Source: Microcaldota archaeon (GTDB lineage: Archaea; Micrarchaeota; Micrarchaeia; Anstonellales; Anstonellaceae). From it: a DNA stretch of 6,937 bases. A program made the translations under genes and the position numbers. Shown here in pieces: positions 1 to 4,920 of the stretch. The stretch covers positions 1 through 6,937 of the forward strand of contig JAHFEC010000065.1 of the NCBI GenBank assembly GCA_023248665.1, written 5' to 3'. The notes under the pieces were generated by a model. It was not told the origin of the DNA. It was given only the letters and a program-made list of their open reading frames with translations, and did not search any database. Numbering within the stretch: the first letter of the stretch is position 1; every line of letters begins with the position of its first letter.

Positions 1-196
1 CGACCACCGCAAGCTCTGGACCGACGCCACGGGCCAGCCAGTGGACAGCTGGGGGAACCAGAAGAGCGCGTTCTACAATTCGACGCTCTACCAGGGATTC
101 TTCCTAGACTCCATCGAGGGCTTCGACCTCGTGTACAGCACGCCGCAGATCCGCATATTTAGGATGACGGACGAGTACTGGAACAGGAAGGAATAG
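1..196 (+). CDS. 3' end of a probable STT3/AglB-type oligosaccharyltransferase (partial)
   Basis: An open frame enters from the left edge (first full codon at base 2) and stops at TAG 194-196, giving 64 residues. The end of the protein reads NSTLYQGFFLD, then FDLVYSTPQIRIFRM and a short polar tail. This resembles the very C-terminus of archaeal STT3/AglB proteins, where a soluble extracytoplasmic domain often ends in a '(F/W)xLVYxSPxVxIF' strand. STT3/AglB transfers a lipid-linked oligosaccharide to Asn in N-glycosylation sequons on the outer face of the membrane. The diagnostic WWDYG motif and the membrane helices would lie upstream of this window, so the call rests on the tail alone. Another extracytoplasmic glycosyltransferase or surface protein is possible. 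The gene is followed by a strong terminator. Confidence 0.5.
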   Translation, partial: DHRKLWTDATGQPVDSWGNQKSAFYNSTLYQGFFLDSIEGFDLVYSTPQIRIFRMTDEYWNRKE

Positions 197-294
197 ATGC
201 GGCAAAGAAAAGGCGATGCGCGAAAAACAGTGAAGACGCATATGGAACAAAACAATAGTGCCCGCAAAAAACAGGATAACCCGCAGAAGATTCG

Positions 295-360
295 GCGGCC
301 CCGGGGCCGCTCGTCCGGGCGCCTCGGGGCGCCCGTCTTTTTATTTTATTTCTTCTTTTT
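295..360 (+). terminator. Double hairpin plus T-rich tract, terminator of the 1-196 gene
   Basis: A perfect 16-base palindrome (GCGGCCCCGGGGCCGC, 295-310) is followed by an 8-bp GC stem CGGGCGCC/GGCGCCCG (316-323 with 328-335) closing a TCGG tetraloop. Immediately after comes a 25-base tract (336-360) in which 20 bases are T. On the plus strand this looks like an intrinsic terminator. It lies about 100 bases past the stop of the upstream gene, and its T-tract overlaps the last codons of the converging minus-strand gene. Confidence 0.75.
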
Positions 361-1014
361 TATGTTATTTCTTTCTGGCGGCCCCTTCGTTTTCCCCTCG
401 TCCTCTTTCTGCGCGGCCGCCTCGTTCATCTTCGCGATGAACGAGTCGATGACGTCCTCTTCGTAGCCGTGCAGGCGGAAGCCGGTCTCCAGATCGTCGA
501 AGACGGAGAGCTGGCAGCCCACGCAATGCAGGCCCGTGGCCATGAGCATCTCGAGCATCTCGGGATATTTTTCCATGATCTCGGAGATGCCGGTCTTGCG
601 CGTGATGGGGCCGGCAGAAGAAAAGGCGCCGGACGGATGGCGGGTCTGCGCCATATGGCTGGATTGGGCTCGCTTGTACTGCGCTTCGATCCCGTAGGCG
701 GGCGCTTGGGCGGGGGCGGACGGGGACGGCTTCTCGTACCCGGACGATTGGTGGATGCCTTTTGATTTGAGGTCCTGCTCTCCGCCGAAAACGGCCGGAT
801 GCGCGGGCGCATTCTCCTTTGCCGGATGCACGGGGGCCTTCTCTTTTTTTCGGGCCGCCTCCTCGTCGCTCACCGGCCGTATCGCGGGCACCAGGATGAC
901 CCGCCCGCCCCGTGCCGGGGCCTCGGCGGATGGAGGGGTGGAAGATTCGGGCAGCATGTCCAGAAGCTGCGGCCCTCGCTTGAAACTTAGGGGTGATGTT
1001 TTTTTCTTGACCAC
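346..1014 (-). CDS. DUF1858 (hybrid-cluster-associated redox disulfide) domain protein with long Pro/Ala-rich N-terminal region
   Basis: With the GTG start at 1014 the protein is 222 residues. Residues about 137-196 match the DUF1858 domain: 'ITRKTGISEIMEKYPEM' begins it, then GLHCVGC with the CxxC pair at C164 and C167. The family is small and is proposed to be a redox-active disulfide or metal site, often near hybrid-cluster proteins; its exact reaction is not established. Residues 1-136 are low-complexity and rich in Pro, Ala, Ser and Lys, with no motif I know, whereas family members are usually about 70-80 residues. The start is uncertain. The frame is open to 1119, but that part overlaps the upstream gene. 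GTG 1014 has a TATA-like box centred 27-28 bases upstream, fitting a leaderless transcript. ATG 957 and ATG 654 are alternatives without a ribosome-binding site. The last four codons (Lys) lie antisense to a terminator T-tract. Confidence 0.75.
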   Translation of the reverse strand: MVKKKTSPLSFKRGPQLLDMLPESSTPPSAEAPARGGRVILVPAIRPVSDEEAARKKEKAPVHPAKENAPAHPAVFGGEQDLKSKGIHQSSGYEKPSPSAPAQAPAYGIEAQYKRAQSSHMAQTRHPSGAFSSAGPITRKTGISEIMEKYPEMLEMLMATGLHCVGCQLSVFDDLETGFRLHGYEEDVIDSFIAKMNEAAAQKEDEGKTKGPPERNNIKKKK

Positions 1015-1037
1015 GAGAACGATATTGGGCGGGGGAG

Positions 1038-1045
1038 AATAAAAA
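1038..1045 (-). promoter_or_regulatory. Possible TATA box for the DUF1858 gene
   Basis: The minus strand reads TTTTTATT, centred about 27.5 bases upstream of GTG 1014. That is the distance expected if transcription begins at or next to the start codon. The box lies 22 bases past the stop of the upstream gene (1067), so the DUF1858 gene may have its own promoter as well as read-through transcription. Confidence 0.35.
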
Positions 1046-1066
1046 TCAGCGGTTAGGATCCGGTTA

Positions 1067-1369
1067 TCAGAGGTTGTGGTCCAGCTTCGTCTCCCAGATG
1101 TACTTGCCGTACTTGGCAAAGGTCACTTCGAGGCCGATGCCCAGCTTGTTCTCGGAAAGGAATTTGCACGCATCGCGCACCGCCTCCTCGCCGACCTCGT
1201 CCGTGTTCTGCCACACGCACGCCTTGTGCACGTTGATGCAATCGGCCACGAGGCCGGCGTCCAGTGACGAGAAGCCCAAGGAACGGAACTTCTCGAGCAC
1301 GGCCTGGCCGTTGAGCTTGTTGGGATTGAGTTTGGCCGCGATGGCCGGGTCTATCGGTTGCATTCCCAT
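1067..1369 (-). CDS. Hypothetical protein, 100 residues, Cys/His-containing
   Basis: I do not recognise this protein. It is a compact 100-residue soluble protein with no signal peptide or membrane segment. The start at ATG 1369 is well supported by GGTGAT (1375-1380) five bases upstream; a second Met follows two codons later. Helix-rich stretches are visible around residues 19-32 and 58-72. It contains C44, H48, C51 and C68 (CINVHKAC then DACKF), which could be a metal or redox site, although the spacing matches no family I can name. The C-terminus (GKYIWETKLDHNL) has aromatic and charged residues. It lies upstream of, and co-directional with, the DUF1858 redox protein (stop to proposed start 52 bases), so a shared thiol or redox theme is possible but only inferred. 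Confidence 0.7.
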   Translation of the reverse strand: MGMQPIDPAIAAKLNPNKLNGQAVLEKFRSLGFSSLDAGLVADCINVHKACVWQNTDEVGEEAVRDACKFLSENKLGIGLEVTFAKYGKYIWETKLDHNL

Positions 1370-1427
1370 GGAGCATCACCTGTATGGAATTGGATTCGAA
1401 CTTCGGGTCGCTCCCCCCTAAACGAGG

Positions 1428-1435
1428 ATAAAATT
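1428..1435 (-). promoter_or_regulatory. Possible TATA box for the 1369-1067 gene
   Basis: The minus strand reads AATTTTAT, about 60 bases upstream of ATG 1369. Transcription would start near 1405 and leave a leader of roughly 35 bases that includes the GGTGAT ribosome-binding site. The match to an archaeal TATA box is moderate. Confidence 0.35.
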
Positions 1436-1537
1436 CAAAAAGACTTCGGATGTGGCGGAGGGCGGCTGGACAGACGGATGCCCCAACCGAACGGACGGCG
1501 CATGGCGGCCGTATCCAAAAAAAACAGGCCACGGCGT

Positions 1538-1605
1538 AAAAAAGGCACGGAACCGGCAGGGGTTTCCCGCCCGGGCTGGCAGAGACCCCTCACTTCACCT
1601 CGTGC
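1538..1605 (-). ncRNA. Candidate small structured RNA or free-standing terminator on the minus strand
   Basis: Read on the minus strand, GCACG (1605-1601) can pair with CGTGC (1549-1545). Inside it AGGGGT (1590-1585, written AGGGGT on the minus strand) can pair with ACCCCT (1563-1558). One base after the closing stem come six T residues (1543-1538), with a further T8 run at 1524-1517. This gives a 61-nucleotide nested hairpin followed by U6. No protein gene lies upstream on this strand that would need a terminator. Minus-facing TATA-like sequences exist at 1619-1627 and 1639-1644. It may be a small RNA, a roadblock to antisense transcription, or chance in GC-rich DNA. I recognise no known RNA family. 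Confidence 0.3.
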
Positions 1606-1618
1606 GCGGCGCAATGGG

Positions 1619-1628
1619 CTTATAAATA
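1619..1628 (+). promoter_or_regulatory. TATA box of the rpo7 operon
   Basis: CTTATAAATA is a close match to an archaeal TATA box and is the most AT-rich element in front of rpo7. Transcription is predicted near 1648-1652, leaving a leader of about 50 bases that contains GGTGAG at 1691-1696, five bases before ATG 1702. The element is nearly symmetric and could also fire on the minus strand. Confidence 0.65.
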
Positions 1629-1701
1629 TTCACCACGCATATAGGTTGCGGATTGGCAAAAAAGAAGCACAACAAGGATCGGCCTTTTTCGGTGAGATCA
1701 T

Positions 1702-2322
1702 ATGTATCAGATGATTACAGTCTATGACCGCGTCCGGCTTCCGGCCCAGTATTTCTCGATGAAGCTGGCCGACGGCCTCATGAGCATCCTGCGCGAGAAC
1801 TACGAACGGCGCATAGACCGGAGCTTGGGCATCATCCTGCTGGTCTCCAATGTCGAGGCGCAGGGCGACGGCATGGTCATCCCGTCGGACGGGGCGGCTT
1901 ACTATGACGTCAAGTTCGACGCGCTGACTTACCTGCCTGCCGTCAACGAAGTGGTGGAGGCAGAGGTCAGCGAGCTGGTGGAGTTCGGCGCGTTCGTCGG
2001 CATCGGCTCGGTCGAGGGTCTCATCCATCTCTCGCAGATCGCCAACGATTTCCTCAATTACAACAAGAAGATCCCCGCGTTCGTCGGGAAGGAGAGCAAG
2101 AAGACGCTCAAGAAAGGCGACCGGGTGCTCGCGAAGGTGTCCACCGTCTCGCTCAAGAGCTCGCTCTCCGAGACCAAGATCGGACTTACGATGAGGCCGG
2201 AAGGGCTCGGGAAGCTTGACTGGATCGGCGAGCGCGCCAAGAAGGCGGCCGCGCCGGCGGCGGCCGAAACGAAGGAAGCCAAACCGGAGAAGGCCAAGAA
2301 GAAAGCCAAGGACAAGGAATAG
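1702..2322 (+). CDS. rpo7: DNA-directed RNA polymerase subunit Rpo7 (RpoE', stalk subunit)
   Basis: Rpo7 is the archaeal counterpart of eukaryotic Rpb7. With Rpo4 it forms the polymerase stalk, which binds nascent RNA and helps open-complex formation and termination. The 206-residue sequence shows the N-terminal tip domain (residues 1-80, with YERRIDRSLGIIL and the QGDG...SDGAAYYDVKFDALTYLP segment) and an S1/OB RNA-binding domain (about 82-165, VEAEVSELVEFGAFVGIG and EGLIHLSQI). The usual GKL(E/D)WI sequence follows at 170-175. After it comes a tail of about 31 residues rich in Lys, Ala and Glu, longer than in typical members of about 190 residues. ATG 1702 is five bases after GGTGAG. It is first in an operon with spt4 eight bases downstream, the classical archaeal pairing. 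Confidence 0.95.
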   Translation: MYQMITVYDRVRLPAQYFSMKLADGLMSILRENYERRIDRSLGIILLVSNVEAQGDGMVIPSDGAAYYDVKFDALTYLPAVNEVVEAEVSELVEFGAFVGIGSVEGLIHLSQIANDFLNYNKKIPAFVGKESKKTLKKGDRVLAKVSTVSLKSSLSETKIGLTMRPEGLGKLDWIGERAKKAAAPAAAETKEAKPEKAKKKAKDKE

Positions 2323-2330
2323 GTGAGGAC

Positions 2331-2516
2331 ATGACAAAAGCCTGCAAGACTTGCCATCTCATCGTAGAGGAAGCGGCCGAGTGCCCGCTCTGCAAAGGCA
2401 CCGATTTCTCAGAGAAATTCAATTCCATCGCGCTCATATTTGACGCGACGAAATCCGAAATCGCGGCCAAGCTCGGAGTAAGTGCGCCGGGCCGGTACGC
2501 CATCAAAGTCAGATAA
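2331..2516 (+). CDS. spt4: Transcription elongation factor Spt4 (RpoE'')
   Basis: Spt4 is a small zinc-ribbon protein that binds the NGN domain of Spt5 and stabilises the Spt4/5 clamp on RNA polymerase, promoting processive elongation. The 61-residue length is normal. Zinc ligands are C5-x2-C8 and C18-x2-C21 (ACKTCHLIV and ECPLCKGTDFS). The C-terminal half carries the family pattern 'IFDATKSEIAAKLG' then PGRYAIKVR at the end. The usual W-SG before the second strand is replaced by KFNS. GGTGAG (2322-2327) begins on the last base of the rpo7 stop codon and sits three bases before ATG 2331. Confidence 0.95.
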   Translation: MTKACKTCHLIVEEAAECPLCKGTDFSEKFNSIALIFDATKSEIAAKLGVSAPGRYAIKVR

Positions 2517-2526
2517 AGGTGAGGAT

Positions 2527-2841
2527 ATGGCATCAAAACCACGCGGCCGTAATAAACTCGTGAACTGCGATTCGTGCGGGCGGAGAATACCCCGCGACAA
2601 GGCCGTCACATATGATAACGTCACAGTCTACGCCACCGAGATGAAATCCGGCGAAGGCGATGATGTTCGCACCATGCTACGCCGCGAGCAGCACTTCTGC
2701 CCGTCTTGCGGCAAGCATCGGCGTATCTACGAAAAAAAGGGCCGCCAGGCGGCCCGGCGTGCCGAGCGCTGGGGGGCGCAGGACCAACAGCCGCACCGCG
2801 AGCGGTGGGGCCGACAGGAGGGTTATGAAAGAGTCGCGTGA
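2527..2841 (+). CDS. rps26e: Small ribosomal subunit protein eS26 (S26e)
   Basis: The 104-residue protein is basic. It has two CxxC pairs, C14/C17 (VNCDSCGRRIPRDKAV) and C58/C61 (HFCPSCGKHRRIY), spaced as in eS26, a zinc-binding protein near the mRNA exit on the 30S subunit. The 'xPRDKA' stretch after the first pair is characteristic. The Arg-rich C-terminal tail (RQAARRAERW onward) suits rRNA contact, although the last 20 or so residues do not look conserved. GGTGAG (2518-2523) three bases before ATG 2527 fixes the start; an open extension to 2482 overlaps spt4 and is rejected. eS26 is patchy in archaea, common in crenarchaea and thaumarchaea and absent from most euryarchaea, so it is a taxonomic clue. 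A different zinc-ribbon protein remains possible. Confidence 0.8.
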   Translation: MASKPRGRNKLVNCDSCGRRIPRDKAVTYDNVTVYATEMKSGEGDDVRTMLRREQHFCPSCGKHRRIYEKKGRQAARRAERWGAQDQQPHRERWGRQEGYERVA

Positions 2842-2856
2842 GATGACGCGGGTTGG

Positions 2857-2862
2857 GGTGAT
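2857..2862 (+). promoter_or_regulatory. Ribosome-binding site that decides a TTG start
   Basis: GGTGAT lies three bases before TTG 2866, the same sequence type and the same spacing as for spt4 and rps26e. The in-frame stop just upstream (2839-2841, the rps26e stop) leaves no other start codon before the conserved region. Confidence 0.7.
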
Positions 2863-2865
2863 GGA

Positions 2866-3153
2866 TTGACTGAAGAAACGCTCGATTTCGAAGGGCGGAA
2901 GTACGTCGGTCTCTCTTTTATTTTAGGGAACAAACCGCTCCTGGTGGTGAAAGCCAGGAAGGGGTATGTGGCATGCGCATACCTCGACAAGATCACATCG
3001 GAGCATCTGGGAGATATCGCCGCCTTCGTGTCCGGGGTGGACGATTTCGACGGCTTGAGGCATGCCAAGATACGCGGAATGACGGCCTGGGCCGAGGAAT
3101 TGGGCATCCGGGAAGGAATGTCGGTCAAGAAAGCACTGGAGCTCATGGATTGA
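2866..3153 (+). CDS. DUF1805 (YunC-like) family protein, TTG start
   Basis: The 95-residue protein matches the DUF1805/YunC family across its length. It has a hydrophobic strand (LSFILGNKPLLVVKARKGYVACAYLD, residues 16-41), a central 'GVDDFDGLRHAKIRGMT' segment (57-73) and the terminal 'AEELGIREGMSVKKALELM' helix, which parallels the AAEDLGI-x-GM end of Bacillus YunC. The biochemical function of the family is unknown. The start is TTG at 2866: it shares its frame with rps26e, whose stop is at 2839-2841, and no ATG or GTG occurs in frame between that stop and the conserved N-terminus. GGTGAT three bases upstream supports it. It is the last gene of the operon, 24 bases after rps26e, and is followed by a T-rich tract. 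Confidence 0.85.
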   Translation: MTEETLDFEGRKYVGLSFILGNKPLLVVKARKGYVACAYLDKITSEHLGDIAAFVSGVDDFDGLRHAKIRGMTAWAEELGIREGMSVKKALELMD

Positions 3154-3160
3154 ACTCGTC

Positions 3161-3182
3161 ATCTTCTATTTCTCTTCTTTTT
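3161..3182 (+). terminator. T-rich tract after the rpo7 operon
   Basis: A pyrimidine tract dominated by T starts eight bases after the DUF1805 stop codon and ends in TTCTTTTTC. Archaeal RNA polymerase terminates on such oligo-T runs without needing a hairpin. No stem precedes it. Confidence 0.55.
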
Positions 3183-3268
3183 CAACGGATAAGCGCGTAG
3201 CCCAAAGGCACGGAGGGCGGACGCGAGATTAAACAAAAAAGGCAGGGGGCAGGCGCTCGGGCGCGCTC

Positions 3269-3297
3269 GCAAGCGGCTCGACGCCGGACTTGCTTTT
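3269..3297 (+). terminator. Possible second terminator hairpin upstream of the 3365 gene
   Basis: GCAAGCGGC (3269-3277) can pair with GCCG (3283-3286) and CTTGC (3289-3293), with a five-base loop and a GA bulge, and is followed by TTTT (3294-3297). It may back up the T-tract at 3161-3182. The rest of the 3183-3335 spacer is GC-rich with short inverted repeats and no supported gene. Confidence 0.35.
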
Positions 3298-3335
3298 GCC
3301 GCCCGGGCTGCTTCGTGTTCCGGCCGTGAGAACAG

Positions 3336-3343
3336 ATTAAATA
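3336..3343 (+). promoter_or_regulatory. TATA box of the 3365-4300 gene (leaderless spacing)
   Basis: ATTAAATA is centred about 25 bases before ATG 3365, and no GGTGA-type site precedes that ATG. The spacing fits a transcript starting at or within a few bases of the start codon. Confidence 0.55.
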
Positions 3344-3364
3344 GGTTAGCGGTAAGCTTAGGGC

Positions 3365-4300
3365 ATGATGCAGCAGAAGACGGTGGAGGCGCGGCTGGAG
3401 GAGGAGAACCGGGCCCGGGAGCGGCGCAAGGACCGCTTGCGCGCCGAATGGCAGGGCAGGCTCGTGGCCGCCACCATCCGCCTCACGCACGCCTACGAGC
3501 AGATCATGACCACAGGGGCGACGGATGAGGGAGGAGTCAAGGTGAACGGCCGGGCGGCGGAAGGGCAAACCGTCTCCGCCAGCTGCACCATCAGCGTGGA
3601 CGTGCCCGTCCCGCCCGAACTGTCCGCGCCCGGGGAGAAGGAGAGGCTCAAGGAGCGGATGCGCGGATACCTTGGCCAGACCAACGCGCATGCGCTCATC
3701 ATCGAGACCGAGAACGGATTCATCCTGCGCGAGGACGTGTTCCGCGAGGGCGTGAAGAACGCGCGGACATGGAACGTGCCGCTCAATCAGGATATCGAAG
3801 AGGGCCGGCTGACCGAGGGGACGCGCGAGAAGCTTCTGGTGGAAGGCATTGATTACGCCAGCTTCATGGCGAAGGAAACGCTTGAGAGAGAGCCGGGAAT
3901 ACCGGCGCCGGACAAGCAGGCCGGCTCGGATATGCTGACCATGCGCTTGGGGGAGGAAAACCTGGTGGATGAGAGCAAGCGGGCCGAAAACCTCTTCGGG
4001 CAGGCCAAAGAGGAATTCATGAAGATATTGAAAGAGGATGCGGGGAAGACCCTGGCCGGCCAGAAGGTTGAATCGCTCTCGCACGAATACGACGGAGAGC
4101 TTGATAACACGCATTTGGTGCTCATCCATTCGCTGGCCGGAGAGGAAGAGAAGCGGCAGGCGCTGGCTTCCATGCTCGACGAGGCGGCGCAGATGCTCGG
4201 GATAAAAAAGAAGAACCGGGTCATCCGGATGACAGAGACGTCCGGGAAGAGCGGATTCGAGCTCGTTCCCAAGAAAGCGCGGGCGCGGGAGTTGGCGTGA
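3365..4300 (+). CDS. Hypothetical protein, 311 residues
   Basis: I do not recognise this protein. It has no signal peptide, no membrane segment and a single Cys (C74). Residues 1-48 are highly charged and probably one long helix or coiled coil (EARLEEENRARERRKDRLRAEW). Residues 69-83 look like a strand pair (TVSASCTISVDVPVP), 86-101 a charged helix and 108-122 a strand-turn (HALIIETENGFILRE). Helices follow at about 145-175 and 203-228. The C-terminal part (234-300) has a strand 'NTHLVLIHSLAG', a helix 'RQALASMLDEAAQMLGI' and a strand 'NRVIRMTE', suggesting a small alpha/beta domain. ATG 3365 is chosen for the TATA spacing; a second ATG follows directly. Codon use resembles the neighbours. 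It is monocistronic and ends three bases from the converging HD-domain gene. Confidence 0.8.
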   Translation: MMQQKTVEARLEEENRARERRKDRLRAEWQGRLVAATIRLTHAYEQIMTTGATDEGGVKVNGRAAEGQTVSASCTISVDVPVPPELSAPGEKERLKERMRGYLGQTNAHALIIETENGFILREDVFREGVKNARTWNVPLNQDIEEGRLTEGTREKLLVEGIDYASFMAKETLEREPGIPAPDKQAGSDMLTMRLGEENLVDESKRAENLFGQAKEEFMKILKEDAGKTLAGQKVESLSHEYDGELDNTHLVLIHSLAGEEEKRQALASMLDEAAQMLGIKKKNRVIRMTETSGKSGFELVPKKARARELA

Positions 4301-4303
4301 GGA

Positions 4304-4903
4304 TCATTCCTTCGTTGCCTTGTCCCATTTCTCGTCCCGCAAAAACCACGCCGACGAATCGCGCGAAAGGATTGCATCGAGCAGGGCGCACCCTTCCGGG
4401 CTTTTCACAGACTCCCGGCAGGCGTGCTCCATCCATTTTTGGGTGCGGTAGCCCGCGTCGGCATACTCCTTGGCCGTGATGGCGCACTCGATTTTGTCGG
4501 CTTCGTAAGCGAAAACACGAAGATGCGGGGGCAGGCGCTCGAGTGCGGATTCGATGTCGGCTTTCATGCTTTCGGGAAGCCCTGCTCTTTGGTCTTTCTC
4601 GCATTTCTTCTCGTCCAACTTGCCGTACAATTTGGCGAGGCGGTGCAGATCGCCGATGCGCGCCTCGTGCAAATCGTGGAAGAGGCAGGCCTTGAGCAAA
4701 AGCGCCTCGTCCGGCTCGCTTAGGCCGGCCATCTTGGCCAGCACCCAGCCCACCAGCGCGGTGCGAAAAGAGTGTTCGGCCACGCTCTCCCTTGGCGCGC
4801 GCACCGTGTCCCAGCCGGTGCGGCCCACGGTCTTGAGCAGGCCGGCCTCGAACAGGAGGTCGGCGACGCGCGCGTTGGGGGGGTTTTGAGCTTCTTTTGC
4901 CAT
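4304..4903 (-). CDS. HD-domain 5'-deoxynucleotidase-like protein (HDDC2/YfbR family)
   Basis: The 199-residue protein has the full HD-phosphohydrolase signature: H44 (ESVAEHSFR), H76-D77 with E80 and D85 (LFHDLHEARIGD) and D136 (YEADKIE). The H...HD-x2-E-x4-D spacing is that of YfbR/HDDC2 enzymes, which use a divalent metal to remove the 5' phosphate from deoxynucleoside monophosphates. The N-terminal 'LLKTVGRTGW' just before the first His is also typical of HDDC2. Substrate choice cannot be read from sequence. ATG 4903 lies 17 bases after the orc1 stop. An alternative TTG at 4924 would overlap that stop by TTGA and add seven residues, with no ribosome-binding site in either case. It is probably co-transcribed with orc1, suggesting a role in nucleotide pools around replication. 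Confidence 0.88.
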   Translation of the reverse strand: MAKEAQNPPNARVADLLFEAGLLKTVGRTGWDTVRAPRESVAEHSFRTALVGWVLAKMAGLSEPDEALLLKACLFHDLHEARIGDLHRLAKLYGKLDEKKCEKDQRAGLPESMKADIESALERLPPHLRVFAYEADKIECAITAKEYADAGYRTQKWMEHACRESVKSPEGCALLDAILSRDSSAWFLRDEKWDKATKE

Positions 4904-4920
4904 GAGACATCGACCAGCAA

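Larger units (their letters stand above)
1370..1701. other. Gene-free divergent intergenic region
   Basis: These 332 bases separate the minus-strand unknown gene from the plus-strand rpo7 operon. They hold a minus-facing promoter near 1428-1435, two A-runs (1517-1524 and 1538-1543, so T-runs on the minus strand), GC-rich inverted repeats (1545-1605) and the rpo7 promoter at 1619-1628. Open frames here have no ribosome-binding site and look accidental. I find no tRNA. Confidence 0.6.

Noticed and set aside
197..466. Plus-strand open frame starting right after the first stop codon
   Set aside because: No ribosome-binding site; it runs through the terminator hairpins and T-tract and then antisense to the DUF1858 domain.
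1388..1404. Minus-strand GTTCGAATCC resembling a tRNA T-arm
   Set aside because: The flanking bases do not form a T-stem, and no acceptor, D or anticodon arm can be drawn around it.
1053..1532. 159-residue minus-strand frame overlapping the 100-residue gene
   Set aside because: It lies in another frame of a gene with a good ribosome-binding site, and its Arg/Gly-rich composition is typical of a GC-rich shadow.
2058..2357. Minus-strand frame with a hydrophobic, signal-like N-terminus
   Set aside because: It is the antisense of the Lys/Ala-rich Rpo7 tail, where Lys and Ala codons read back as Phe, Leu and Ala; no promoter or ribosome-binding site.
3182..4129. 315-residue minus-strand frame opposite the unknown 3365 gene
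   Set aside because: The plus-strand frame has a well-placed TATA box and protein-like composition; the antisense frame is Leu/Arg/His-rich with no start signal.
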